Origin: an uncultured Oscillospiraceae bacterium
Lineage (GTDB): Bacteria; Bacillota; Clostridia; Oscillospirales; Ruminococcaceae
Direction of reading: 5' to 3'
NCBI GenBank assembly: GCA_904396495.1
Contig: CAJFOJ010000042.1
Location: 1 to 36,020, forward strand
DNA: 36,020 nt
In this document: piece after piece, positions 15,019-23,903 of the stretch
Layout: the number at the start of each line of letters is the position of its first letter
Position numbering within the stretch: position 1 is the first letter of the stretch
Program-made: the position numbers and the translations under genes
The notes under the pieces: model-generated
Databases searched by the model: none
Told to the model about the DNA's origin: nothing
What the model saw: only the letters and a program-made list of their open reading frames with translations

Positions 15019-15214
15019 GCGATGAAAAATCTATTTGCGATTTTAATTCTACATCCTTTTTATAATAATGACTGGATACTCTCTGTCTCTTGAGTGGAGG
15101 ACATTTTTATCTTTTAAGCAGGGGATATCCTTCGGCAAAAAGCCTAAAAGGGAACGTTCCAGTCTTGATGAAGTGATAAGGTGGAACCCCTAACCCAATG
15201 AAAGGTGGTTATTT
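15019..15214 (+). promoter_or_regulatory. Structured 5' leader of cysE, T-box-like in its last part
   Basis: GACTGGA (15070-15076) can pair with TCCAGTC (15158-15164), closing about 80 bases that include a GGC-AAAAA-GCC hairpin nested in CCTT/AAGG. Alternatively GTTCCA (15156-15161) pairs with TGGAAC (15182-15187); the two share bases and exclude each other. AAGGTGGAACC near 15178-15188 resembles the T-box core TGGNACC, and A at the variable position would suit tRNA-Cys. No intrinsic terminator, clear specifier loop or Stem I motif was found, so a standard T-box is not proven. Confidence 0.4.
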
Positions 15215-15889
15215 ATGTTAGATCGAGTTCGAGAGGATATCCGGGCTATCAAAGAACGAGATCCGGCATCTCGCAATACGTTTGAAATTGTGCTGCTCTA
15301 TTCGGGGCTGCATGCCATTATGTTACATCGCCCCGCTCATTTTTTATATCGCCATAAGTGCTTTTTTTTAGCGCGCTTTCTCTCCCAGTTTGCTCGTTTT
15401 TTGACTGGGATTGAGATCCATCCGGGAGCAAAGATAGGCAGAGGAGTCTTTATCGACCACGGCAGTGGCGTGGTCATCGGCGAAACCACCGAAATCGGCG
15501 ACGGCTGCACCATTTATCAGGGTGCGACCCTGGGGGGGACTGGTAAGGAGAAGGGAAAGCGTCATCCCACATTGGGAAAAAATGTTCTAGTTGGGACGGG
15601 TGCCAAAATATTAGGGCCTTTTAAGGTCGGGGATAACTCCAAAATCGCAGCCAATGCGGTGGTGCTGGAAGAAATCCCCCCGGATTCAACTGCTGTGGGC
15701 GTTCCGGCCAGGGTCGTAAAGCAAAATGGGGTCCGAGTTTGCGCAGACCTAGATCAGATTCACATCCCTGACCCGGTTTCCCAGGAACTTTGTCAGATGC
15801 GATACCGCATCGATAAGCTGGAAAAACTGTTGAAAGAGCAGAGCGTTTCACATGATTCATTAAATCTTGGGGAAAATAAAGCGGAATAA
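15215..15889 (+). CDS. cysE: Serine O-acetyltransferase
   Basis: The protein (224 aa) acetylates L-serine with acetyl-CoA, the committed step of cysteine synthesis. A short N-terminal helical part (to about 65) is followed by left-handed beta-helix hexapeptide repeats, with H-P-G-A-K-I-G, I-D-H-G-S-G-V-V-I-G-E-T and the loop L-G-G-T-G-K. The C-terminus ends in a predicted coiled coil (about 190-210). AAAGGTGG precedes the ATG. cysK or cysS, often adjacent, is absent here. The long leader suggests post-transcriptional control. Confidence 0.93.
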   Translation: MLDRVREDIRAIKERDPASRNTFEIVLLYSGLHAIMLHRPAHFLYRHKCFFLARFLSQFARFLTGIEIHPGAKIGRGVFIDHGSGVVIGETTEIGDGCTIYQGATLGGTGKEKGKRHPTLGKNVLVGTGAKILGPFKVGDNSKIAANAVVLEEIPPDSTAVGVPARVVKQNGVRVCADLDQIHIPDPVSQELCQMRYRIDKLEKLLKEQSVSHDSLNLGENKAE

Positions 15890-15956
15890 CCTTTGATTTT
15901 GGCGATTTTAACGTTGTGGATAAAATAGGGTTTCCCATTGAAAACTGTGAAATTTT

Positions 15957-15984
15957 TTGAGGCCGACGTCGGTATTTTTATAGA
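15957..15984 (+). promoter_or_regulatory. Promoter of the sugar kinase gene with a palindrome in its spacer
   Basis: TTGAGG (15957-15962), 16-base spacer, TATAGA (15979-15984). The perfect palindrome CCGACGTCGG occupies 15963-15972, directly after the -35, where a bound repressor would block RNA polymerase. A second inverted repeat ACAAAAC/GTTTTGT (16012-16018 / 16026-16032) sits just before the ribosome site. Confidence 0.35.
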
Positions 15985-16046
15985 TAGAGAAGAAAATATC
16001 GAGGTGTTTTAACAAAACCGGTTATGTTTTGTCAGGGGGCGTTTGT

Positions 16047-16988
16047 ATGTTTGATAAAATCATCACTATTTCTATCAACCCGGCGCTGGACGTGACGCTG
16101 TGGATCGAGACTATGGATTTTTCCGAGCCCAATAAGACTGTTCGAGAAGAAATCTATGCTGCGGGGAAATCTATCAATGTTTCGCGGGTATTAGCTTCGC
16201 TAAAAACCCGCTCGATTTCCCTAGGTATCTGTGGAAACGACAATTCCAGGCTTTTTACCTCGTTACTCGAAAAAGATGGGGTGGATTTTGATTATTTGAC
16301 TATTCCTGGTTGCATCCGAGAGAATCTGACCCTCATTATACCGGATGGCCGCGTCCTTAAGATTAATCGGGCTGGTTTTCCGGTTCCTGCGGAAGCGATG
16401 AAGAGGCTAAAAAGTCGCATTGAGACCGAGATCAAGAACTGTAGCAGCGCGCTTTTGGTTTTTGCGGGAAGCCTCCCCCCCAATGTGACACCTGAAGCGT
16501 ATAAGTCCTATATCATGTCCTTTTGCAAAAAAGGAGTATCCCTGGCCCTGGATACGGCGGTTTTTAGAATGCAGGACATCGAGGAGATGCATCCGTTTAT
16601 CATAAAGCCCAATCTGGTGGAGTTTAGGCAGATGTGTGGAAGCGATCTGAGGACAGAGCAGTCGATTATCAAACTTTCCAAAACATTATCCCATTATGTG
16701 GATCATGTTTTAGTGAGCTTAGGCTCAAAAGGGCTCATCTACATCGGACGGGATTGCGGATATCGGTTGAGTACCCCGGTGGTCAAAGTGAAATCCACCA
16801 TTGGTGCGGGGGATACGACCCTTGCTGGTTTTATCCACAGCCTACAGGAAGGGAAAAATCCTCAGGAGGCGATTGCCTATGCCGTTGCGGCGGGCAGTGC
16901 TTCGGTGATGCTGGAGGGGACTGATGCGGTCACGCCTGAACAGGTGAAAGCTCAGCTTCCCAATGTCATGATGAAATCAATTCGGTAA
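16047..16988 (+). CDS. PfkB-family sugar kinase, 1-phosphofructokinase-like
   Basis: The protein (313 aa) shows the ribokinase/PfkB fold. It opens with T-I-S-I-N-P-A-L-D-V-T, has A-A-G-K-S-I-N-V-S-R near 45, and ends its active site with G253-A-G-D256-T (anion hole and catalytic base). The N-P-A-L-D opening and the spacing fit the FruK/LacC branch (1-phosphofructokinase or tagatose-6-phosphate kinase). The exact substrate is open, since no fruR or PTS gene is adjacent. The ATG at 16047 has AGGGGG seven bases upstream; a TTG at 16029 lacks a site. It appears monocistronic, with a terminator at 17022. Confidence 0.82.
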   Translation: MFDKIITISINPALDVTLWIETMDFSEPNKTVREEIYAAGKSINVSRVLASLKTRSISLGICGNDNSRLFTSLLEKDGVDFDYLTIPGCIRENLTLIIPDGRVLKINRAGFPVPAEAMKRLKSRIETEIKNCSSALLVFAGSLPPNVTPEAYKSYIMSFCKKGVSLALDTAVFRMQDIEEMHPFIIKPNLVEFRQMCGSDLRTEQSIIKLSKTLSHYVDHVLVSLGSKGLIYIGRDCGYRLSTPVVKVKSTIGAGDTTLAGFIHSLQEGKNPQEAIAYAVAAGSASVMLEGTDAVTPEQVKAQLPNVMMKSIR

Positions 16989-17021
16989 AATTTACTCCGG
17001 AAATGGAACAGAAAAAGATTT

Positions 17022-17054
17022 GGAGGAAGTGGCCTGGAGCTACTCCTCTTTTTT
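17022..17054 (+). terminator. Terminator after the sugar kinase gene
   Basis: GAGG and AGTGGC pair with GCTACT and CCTC (10 bp, one bulged A, one G-T), closing a 5-base loop, then six T residues. Confidence 0.75.
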
Positions 17055-17199
17055 ATCAAATGAGTTATTGTTTTTATCTCTATAAAGGTCAATATGAACT
17101 TTTTCGGGCAGAGATGGGTTACCATGGCTACCAATGCGGAAAAATTCATATTCAGATGGTATGTTTTTTGTTTTACCTTTGGTGTTCACAAATTTTTTC

Positions 17200-17228
17200 T
17201 TGCCTTTTTCGCCATAAAGTGATACTAT
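17200..17228 (+). promoter_or_regulatory. miaB promoter
   Basis: TTGCCT (17200-17205), 17-base spacer, TACTAT (17223-17228), with TGA just upstream (extended -10). The start of transcription near 17235 supports the translation start at 17286 rather than 17238. Confidence 0.55.
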
Positions 17229-17285
17229 TTTAGAGTATTGAGAAAAATTGTTCCGATTGTATCAGGGGTTGCGGAGGTTTCAGTT

Positions 17286-18716
17286 TTGTCGGAGAAAAAA
17301 CGGGCGGTGCTATCTCAGGAAGAATATTCCCGCCAAAGTAAGTACATCGAAAAATGCGGGGATTTGGTGCGTGTCCGTTATGGAGACCATTGGCCTCCTC
17401 TGGCGTTAGTGCACAGCTATGGTTGTCAGCAGAATGTAAACGACGGCGAAAAAATCATGGGCATGCTTTCCCAGATGGGGTTTGGTTTTACCGATGACCT
17501 AAACGTTGCAGATTTGATTCTCTACAACACTTGTGCAGTGCGGGAAAATGCCGAAAAGAAGGTGTTTGGCTTTGTGGGGGAGCTTTCTCACTACAAGGCC
17601 CGGAACGGGAATTTGTTAATTGGACTCTGCGGCTGTATGGCGCAGCAGGAGCATATTTCCGAAAAAATTAAGAAGAGCTATCCTCAGGTGGATTTTGTCT
17701 TTGGCACCCATGCTCTCTACCGCTTTCCTGAAATTTTTTACGGGGCTCTGACCCAGCACAAGCGGATTTTCGATATTGAAAATTCCGACGGCGTTATCGC
17801 CGAAGGAATACCAGTTCGCCGGCTGGGGAAAATACAGGCGAGCCTGCCTATCATGTACGGTTGCAACAATTTTTGCACCTACTGTGTGGTGCCGCTGGTT
17901 CGGGGACGGGAGCGTTCGAGAAGTTCCAAGGACGTACTCCGGGAGGCGCGGGAAATCGTGGCGTCGGGGTACCGGGAAATCATGCTATTAGGGCAAAACG
18001 TCAACTCTTACGGAAAGGATTTGGAAGATGATCTAAGCTTCCCGGAGCTGTTGCGGGCAATTAACGCCATCCCGGGGGATTTCCGTATCCGGTTTATGAC
18101 CTCCCATCCAAAGGATTGCACCAAAGAACTCATTGACACGGTGGCAGAATGCGAGAAAATATGTAATCACATCCATCTGCCGGTCCAGTCTGGAAGCGAT
18201 CGGATATTAACAGAGATGAACCGACATTACACGTCGGAGGAATACGTCTCCCTCATTGATTATGCCCGGGATAAAATTCCGGATGTGATGTTTTCATCGG
18301 ACATCATCGTGGGCTTTCCGGGGGAAAAGTACGAGGATTTCTGCGAGACGGTCAAGCTGATAAAACGGGTGCGATATGCATCGCTTTTTACCTTTATCTA
18401 CTCTAAAAGAGTGGGGACAAAGGCGGCTGTGATGGAGGATCCTGTTCCCGCATCAGAAAAGTCCAAGTGGTTTTTGGAGCTTTTGGAGGTGCAGCGCAAG
18501 ATCACAAACGAATTGTACCAAAACTGTATCGGACGGACTTATCGTGTGCTCGTAGAGCGGACCGGCGATCAGGACAATCACCTTTTGGCCGGAAGAACTG
18601 AAAACAATATCATAATTGACTTTGAAGGGGATCCTTCTTTGGTGGGACAGTTTGTCATGGTAGAAATCGTTTCTGCATCCAATCGTTCTGTACGGGGAAG
18701 GCTTGTCAAAAAGTAA
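17286..18716 (+). CDS. miaB: tRNA-2-methylthio-N6-dimethylallyladenosine synthase MiaB
   Basis: The protein (476 aa) methylthiolates i6A37 in tRNAs that read UNN codons. It has an MTTase domain with Cys in S-Y-G-C-Q-Q-N, N-T-C-A-V-R and C-G-C-M-A, a radical-SAM domain with C193-x3-C197-x2-C200 (G-C-N-N-F-C-T-Y-C), and a C-terminal TRAM domain. I place the start at the TTG at 17286, with GGAGG eight bases upstream; an upstream in-frame TTG at 17238 lies almost at the predicted transcription start. The enzyme acts after MiaA, whose gene is 5 kb downstream in the same direction. Confidence 0.93.
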   Translation: MSEKKRAVLSQEEYSRQSKYIEKCGDLVRVRYGDHWPPLALVHSYGCQQNVNDGEKIMGMLSQMGFGFTDDLNVADLILYNTCAVRENAEKKVFGFVGELSHYKARNGNLLIGLCGCMAQQEHISEKIKKSYPQVDFVFGTHALYRFPEIFYGALTQHKRIFDIENSDGVIAEGIPVRRLGKIQASLPIMYGCNNFCTYCVVPLVRGRERSRSSKDVLREAREIVASGYREIMLLGQNVNSYGKDLEDDLSFPELLRAINAIPGDFRIRFMTSHPKDCTKELIDTVAECEKICNHIHLPVQSGSDRILTEMNRHYTSEEYVSLIDYARDKIPDVMFSSDIIVGFPGEKYEDFCETVKLIKRVRYASLFTFIYSKRVGTKAAVMEDPVPASEKSKWFLELLEVQRKITNELYQNCIGRTYRVLVERTGDQDNHLLAGRTENNIIIDFEGDPSLVGQFVMVEIVSASNRSVRGRLVKK

Positions 18717-18761
18717 TCAAAACGCAGAGCGTTTTAGAATAGAAAGGCTGGAAATAAGAAT

Positions 18762-19166
18762 ATGAAGTTAATTGATATGGCAAGAGAAATGGGAAAAGAA
18801 ATCCAGGCGAGTGAGGAGTATAAAAGGCTGGAAGCTTCTAAAATCGCCTGTGACAACGATCCTGTTTTGCAAGACGGCATCGGAAAGTTTAACCTGAAAA
18901 GGTTGGACATGAACAACGAGATGCAAAAGACTGAACGGGATGATGAAAGGCTCAAAGCCCTTAACGAAGAACTTCAGAACATCTATACCGAAGTGATGGG
19001 CAACAAAAATATGATGGAATACAATATCGCCAAGCAGGAAATGGATGAAATGATGCAGCAGGTAAACGCCATTCTCACCATGTGCGTCAACGGTGAGGAC
19101 CCTGAAACCTGTGAAATCCCCACAGGGTGCAGCGGCAGTTGCGCTTCCTGCGGTGGGTGCCACTAA
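18762..19166 (+). CDS. YlbF/YmcA-family protein with a Cys-rich tail
   Basis: The protein (134 aa) is almost entirely helical over residues 1-110 and matches the YlbF/YmcA (Com_YlbF) family. The last 30 residues carry six cysteines (C-V-N-G, E-T-C-E, G-C-S-G-S-C, S-C-G-G-C-H). In Bacillus, YlbF, YmcA and YaaT form an Fe-S-containing complex that modulates RNase Y-dependent mRNA processing and development; the cysteines here could be cluster ligands. Which of the two Bacillus paralogues it matches is unclear. It lies between miaB and mutS and is followed by a strong terminator. Confidence 0.8.
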   Translation: MKLIDMAREMGKEIQASEEYKRLEASKIACDNDPVLQDGIGKFNLKRLDMNNEMQKTERDDERLKALNEELQNIYTEVMGNKNMMEYNIAKQEMDEMMQQVNAILTMCVNGEDPETCEIPTGCSGSCASCGGCH

Positions 19167-19180
19167 ATTTTAAAGTGCTA

Positions 19181-19210
19181 GGGTCACCAAAATTTTGGCG
19201 GCCCTTTTTT
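19181..19210 (+). terminator. Terminator between ylbF-like gene and mutS
   Basis: A 12-position stem 19181-19192 / 19193-19204 (GGGTCACCAAAA with TTTTGGCGGCCC, one G-T, one A-C mismatch; the innermost A/T pairs form the loop) followed by six T residues. The in-frame extension of mutS back to 19195 falls inside this hairpin and is therefore not coding. Confidence 0.7.
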
Positions 19211-19254
19211 CGTCATTTGAGGCCAGGACATTTTGGGAAAGGCAGGCGTTCATT

Positions 19255-21864
19255 GTGGGTAAACTTTCTCCGATGATGCAGCAGTATAAGCAGATCAAAG
19301 AGGCACACAAGGATTATATCCTCTTTTACCGCTTGGGCGATTTTTATGAGATGTTTTTTGACGACGCTTTAACTGCGTCCCGGGAGCTGGAACTGACCCT
19401 CACCGGCCGTGATTGCGGGCTGGAGGAGCGTGCCCCTATGTGCGGCGTGCCCTATCACGCCTGTGACGTCTACGTTAAAAAACTGGTGGAGAAAGGGTAT
19501 AAGGTTGCCATCTGCGAACAGGTGGAGTCCCCTTACGAGGCTAAGGGTGTCGTTAAGCGGGAAGTGATCCGTATCACAACACCGGGAACCATTGTCGAGG
19601 GCAGTATGCTGCCGGAAGGGGAAAACAATTACATTGCCAGCGTCTACTACGCTAAGGAGGGCTTTGGCATCTGCTTTGCCGACATTTCCACGGGCGAGGT
19701 GCTTTTTACCGAAAGCCGGGATGAATCGGTGGAGCGGGGCATTGTCAACGAATTGTCGAAGTTTGCACCGGTGGAACTTTTAGTTAACGAGGCGTTTTTT
19801 GATTGTAAAGAGGTCGAAGATTTTCTCAAGACAAAGCTTCATTGCGTTGTCGACCCGGTGGACAATTCAGAATATGACAATGCGGCCTGCGTCAAAACTA
19901 TACTCTCTCAGTTTAAAAAGAAAAATCTCGTTGATTTGGGATTGGAAGACCGGAAATTTGCCGTTTTTGCGGTGGGAAGCCTGTTAAATTATCTCAAGCG
20001 CACCCAGAAGGACGGTGTCAACCGGATTACCGGCATATCCTCTTACAACGATGAGCAATTTTTGTCCATCGATTTCACTGCTCGACGGAACCTGGAACTC
20101 ACCGAAACCATCCGCACCCAGGAAAAGCGGGGTTCCCTCCTTTGGGTACTCGACCAGACCAAAACCGCCATGGGCAAACGACTTCTCCGCAAGTATTTGG
20201 AGCAGCCGCTGGCAAATATCCCCCAGATCACCCGACGGCAAGCGGCTGTGGCGGAGCTGTTTGACAAAAACATCGACCGCGTCGAACTGGCGGAAGCGTT
20301 GAGCGGTGTTTATGATTTGCAGCGGCTGATGACAAAGGTGGTCTATGGCACCGTAAATCCAAGAGAGATGCAGTCGCTTAGTTTTACCGCCTCCCACCTG
20401 CCCCAGGTCAAGGCATTGACTCAAACCTTTTCGTCGGCGCTTTTACGAGATTTGGACGCCCAGTTGGATACCCTCTCGGACATCCGAGAGCTCATCGACA
20501 GTGCTATTGTAGAGGATCCCCCCGTTTCTCTGAAGGATGGGGGTGTTATCAAAAAGGGCTACAACGCCGACTTGGACGAGCTAAAAGACATCCACACAAA
20601 TGCCAAGGGGTATTTGGCCGACATTGAGCAGCGGGAAAAAGAACTGACCGGCATCAAAAACTTGCGTATCAGTTACAACCGGGTATTTGGGTATTTTATC
20701 GAGGTGACAAAATCCAATTTAAACCTAGTGCCCGACCGGTATATCCGTAAACAGACACTTGTAAATTGCGAGCGGTACATCACGGAAGAACTGAAGGAGC
20801 TGGAAAGTAAGGTTCTGTACGCCACCGATAAGATGGTGGCGCTGGAGGCGGAGCTTTATAATGACATCCGTAAAACCCTTTCCGACAAGCTTTCTGTCAT
20901 TGAGCGGACAGCCTCCGCAGTGGCGCAGCTGGACGTTTTGCAGTCCTTTGCCCAGGTGGCAGTGGATCACAACTACGTCTGCCCACAGCTTTCGCTAAAC
21001 GGTGAAATCCAAATTTTGGAGGGGCGGCATCCGGTGGTAGAGGCCATTTCCCCGGAAGGAGCCTTTGTTCCAAACGATGTGTTCTTGGACAGGGACAAAA
21101 ACAAAATCGCTATTATTACCGGTCCAAATATGGCGGGCAAATCCACCTATATGCGGCAGGTCGCACTAATCGTTATCATGGCACAGATGGGCAGCTTTGT
21201 CCCGGCCAAGGCGGCTACCATTTCTCTGGTGGACAAGGTGTTTACCCGCGTCGGCGCCTCGGACGACCTGACGGCGGGTCAGTCCACCTTTATGGTGGAG
21301 ATGAGCGAAGTGGCTCACATTCTCCAAAACGCCACCCCAAACAGTCTGGTCATCCTCGATGAAATCGGGCGGGGTACCTCCACATTTGACGGCATGAGCA
21401 TCGCCAAAGCGGTGGTGGAATACATCGTTCGGGAGAAACATCTGGGCTGCAAGACGCTGTTTGCTACCCACTATCACGAGCTCACTGAACTGGAAAACGA
21501 GTACGAAGGGGTGGTAAACTACAACATCGCCGTCAAAAAACGGGGAGATGATATTATCTTCCTCCGCAAAATTGTCCGAGGCGGCGCCGACGACAGTTAC
21601 GGCATCGAGGTGGCGAAGCTGGCCGGTGTTCCCAACAAAGTCATCAAACGAGCTAAGACGATTTTAAGCGAACTGGAAATCAGCGTCGGTAAGCCCGACC
21701 TCACATACCACATTGAAGCAGAAGACGACCAGATTTCTTTCGAGGATCAACAAAATGAAAAGGCCCTTCATGAACTGAAAAAGATTGACGTTGACAGCCT
21801 GACACCGCGGGAAGCGCTGGAGGCTTTATACGAGCTGAAAGCCATTCTAAGTGGTCAGGAATAA
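19255..21864 (+). CDS. mutS: DNA mismatch repair protein MutS
   Basis: The protein (869 aa) recognises mismatches. The N-terminal mismatch-binding domain has the F30-Y31-E32 wedge motif (G-D-F-Y-E-M-F). Connector, lever and clamp domains follow. The ATPase domain has Walker A G-P-N-M-A-G-K-S-T at 623-631, D-E-I-G-R-G-T-S-T, and T-H-Y-H-E-L. I chose the GTG at 19255 because it gives M-G-K-L-S-P-M-M-Q-Q-Y, the normal family N-terminus. mutL follows 21 bases later. Confidence 0.97.
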   Translation: MGKLSPMMQQYKQIKEAHKDYILFYRLGDFYEMFFDDALTASRELELTLTGRDCGLEERAPMCGVPYHACDVYVKKLVEKGYKVAICEQVESPYEAKGVVKREVIRITTPGTIVEGSMLPEGENNYIASVYYAKEGFGICFADISTGEVLFTESRDESVERGIVNELSKFAPVELLVNEAFFDCKEVEDFLKTKLHCVVDPVDNSEYDNAACVKTILSQFKKKNLVDLGLEDRKFAVFAVGSLLNYLKRTQKDGVNRITGISSYNDEQFLSIDFTARRNLELTETIRTQEKRGSLLWVLDQTKTAMGKRLLRKYLEQPLANIPQITRRQAAVAELFDKNIDRVELAEALSGVYDLQRLMTKVVYGTVNPREMQSLSFTASHLPQVKALTQTFSSALLRDLDAQLDTLSDIRELIDSAIVEDPPVSLKDGGVIKKGYNADLDELKDIHTNAKGYLADIEQREKELTGIKNLRISYNRVFGYFIEVTKSNLNLVPDRYIRKQTLVNCERYITEELKELESKVLYATDKMVALEAELYNDIRKTLSDKLSVIERTASAVAQLDVLQSFAQVAVDHNYVCPQLSLNGEIQILEGRHPVVEAISPEGAFVPNDVFLDRDKNKIAIITGPNMAGKSTYMRQVALIVIMAQMGSFVPAKAATISLVDKVFTRVGASDDLTAGQSTFMVEMSEVAHILQNATPNSLVILDEIGRGTSTFDGMSIAKAVVEYIVREKHLGCKTLFATHYHELTELENEYEGVVNYNIAVKKRGDDIIFLRKIVRGGADDSYGIEVAKLAGVPNKVIKRAKTILSELEISVGKPDLTYHIEAEDDQISFEDQQNEKALHELKKIDVDSLTPREALEALYELKAILSGQE

Positions 21865-21885
21865 TTACATAATAGGAGAAACCAA

Positions 21886-23892
21886 ATGCCTCAGATCCAT
21901 GTATTGCCCAAAGAAGTATCCGAGCTTATAGCGGCGGGCGAAGTCATCGAGCGGCCCGCCTCTATTGTCAAGGAACTGATCGAAAATTCCATCGACGCGG
22001 GCGCTACTACTATTACTGTAGAAATCCAAAACGGAGGTATCCGTTTTATCCGGATCACCGACAACGGATGCGGTATTTCATCGTCGGACGCCCCCACCGC
22101 ATTTCTTCGCCATGCCACCAGCAAGGTAAAAGACGCTCGGGACTTGGACGAAATCGGCACTCTGGGGTTCCGGGGAGAGGCCCTTGCCTCTATTGCCGCT
22201 GTCTCCAAGGTGGAGATGATGACAAAAACTTACAGCGAAGAACTGGGAACCTACCTGCGGATCAGCGGATCAGAGCTCCAAGAAGTGCGGGAGACTGGCT
22301 GCCCCTTGGGGACGACCATTACGATCCGGGATATTTTTTACAATGTGCCCGCGAGGCTAAAATTTCTCAAAAAAGACGTGACCGAGGGAAATGCCGTTGC
22401 TAGCATCGTCGATAAAATCGCCCTATCCCATCCGGAGATTTCAGTCAAGCTCATCCGTGACAACAAGGTGGCCTTTCACACTCCTGGGGACGGCAAACTC
22501 TTAAGCGCCGTCTACACCATCTTTGGCCGGGAATTTGCCCAGAATATGTTGCCGGTGGACTATGAATTAAACGGTATTAAGGTGACGGGCCTCACCGGCA
22601 AGCCCATGTTTCACCGGGCGAACCGGTCGATGCAGCATTTTTTCATCAACGGGCGCTACACCAAAACCCGTACCTGCGGCATCGCCGCCGAGGAAGGCTA
22701 TCGGGGTGCCATGATGGTGGGGAAATTCCCCGCCTGCGTACTAGAGCTCCAGATGCCCTTTGATCAGGTGGATGTAAATGTCCATCCCGCGAAAATTGAG
22801 GTCCGCTTTGTCAACGAAAAGGCGGTTTTCGACGCGGTCTATTTTGCGGTGAAAAGCGCGGTTTCCGCTCACGGGACACTGACGAGGCAAGTGAACGATG
22901 CCTTGCGGGAATCGACTAATCTGCAGCAAAACAGGGAGCCATCGGCTCAAAAGTCGGCGGTTGACATTCAGAAGAACTTTCCGGCCAAAAATTCCTTGAC
23001 CGGAAACGGGCCTTTGGATGTGACTAGCCCATTTCGTCGAGAAGAGGTCTCAGCGGTACAGGAGACCATTCCCATCACCCCGGCGGATGAGTGGCTCCCC
23101 AGAAGGCCCAAGTCGGTCAATATTGACGTGGAGCCGGATCCGGACGATTTTGTTACGCCTCCCATTAGGGACGCACGGGCGGTATTTGTGCTTCACAACT
23201 GCGATGAAGAAAAAGATTCCCCTGTAGAACCGGTGAAAGCGGGTTCAGGGGAAACGACAGAAATCGTGTCCACAATGAATGATAATGGAGAAAAAGAAGC
23301 GGAAAAAACGTCCTCACCTGTTGTCCCCATGCAGGTTATCGGGGAACTGTTCCAGACCTATATTCTCGCTCAAATGGGGGAAGAGTTTGTCATGATCGAT
23401 AAACACGCCGCCCATGAACGAATTTTATATAACAAGCTCAAGGAAAACCATGGAGAACTGAGCAAGCAGCTGCTTTTGAGCCCGGTGACGGTCAGTTTGT
23501 CGCGACAGGAGCACGAGATGGTGATGGAACGGCTGGATTTGCTTTTAAAGGTCGGATTTTTCGTCGAGGACTTTGGAGGATTGACGGTGATTCTCCGCTC
23601 GGTTCCAGCGGTGGCGGAGCCGGAGCGGGCGAAGGAAATGTTTTTAGATATTGCGTCAGGTTTTTTGCAGAACCGCAAAGCGGATTTTCCAGAGCTCATT
23701 GAGGATGTCCTCCACCGGATCGCCTGCCGGAGTGCCATCAAGGCCCACGACCAGAATAATCGAGCGGAGCTGGAGGAATTGGTGCGAATTATCTGTGCGG
23801 ATGAGAACGTCCGGTACTGTCCTCATGGCCGGCCGGTGATGATCCGCTATACGAGAAAAGAGATCGAAAAGCAATTTGGAAGGATCGTCTAG
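21886..23892 (+). CDS. mutL: DNA mismatch repair protein MutL (endonuclease type)
   Basis: The protein (668 aa) has an N-terminal GHKL ATPase (E33-N34, D-N-G-C-G-I, G-F-R-G-E-A-L), a variable linker (about 330-480) and a C-terminal dimerisation/endonuclease domain. The metal motif reads D505-K-H-A-A-H-E511; the consensus D-Q-H-A-x2-E-x4-E has N516 at the second Glu. A-C-R-S-A-I-K and C-P-H-G-R-P are present. A beta-clamp motif Q528-L-L-L-S-P533 (QxxLxP) supports a nicking MutL as in Bacillus, since mutH is absent from this type. AATAGGAGAAACCAA precedes the ATG. Confidence 0.95.
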   Translation: MPQIHVLPKEVSELIAAGEVIERPASIVKELIENSIDAGATTITVEIQNGGIRFIRITDNGCGISSSDAPTAFLRHATSKVKDARDLDEIGTLGFRGEALASIAAVSKVEMMTKTYSEELGTYLRISGSELQEVRETGCPLGTTITIRDIFYNVPARLKFLKKDVTEGNAVASIVDKIALSHPEISVKLIRDNKVAFHTPGDGKLLSAVYTIFGREFAQNMLPVDYELNGIKVTGLTGKPMFHRANRSMQHFFINGRYTKTRTCGIAAEEGYRGAMMVGKFPACVLELQMPFDQVDVNVHPAKIEVRFVNEKAVFDAVYFAVKSAVSAHGTLTRQVNDALRESTNLQQNREPSAQKSAVDIQKNFPAKNSLTGNGPLDVTSPFRREEVSAVQETIPITPADEWLPRRPKSVNIDVEPDPDDFVTPPIRDARAVFVLHNCDEEKDSPVEPVKAGSGETTEIVSTMNDNGEKEAEKTSSPVVPMQVIGELFQTYILAQMGEEFVMIDKHAAHERILYNKLKENHGELSKQLLLSPVTVSLSRQEHEMVMERLDLLLKVGFFVEDFGGLTVILRSVPAVAEPERAKEMFLDIASGFLQNRKADFPELIEDVLHRIACRSAIKAHDQNNRAELEELVRIICADENVRYCPHGRPVMIRYTRKEIEKQFGRIV

Positions 23893-23903
23893 GAGGGATG
23901 TTT

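Noticed and set aside
19195-19254. Longer MutS start at TTG 19195
   Set aside because: It lies inside the terminator hairpin 19181-19210, and the extra 20 residues do not fit the family N-terminus; GTG 19255 does.
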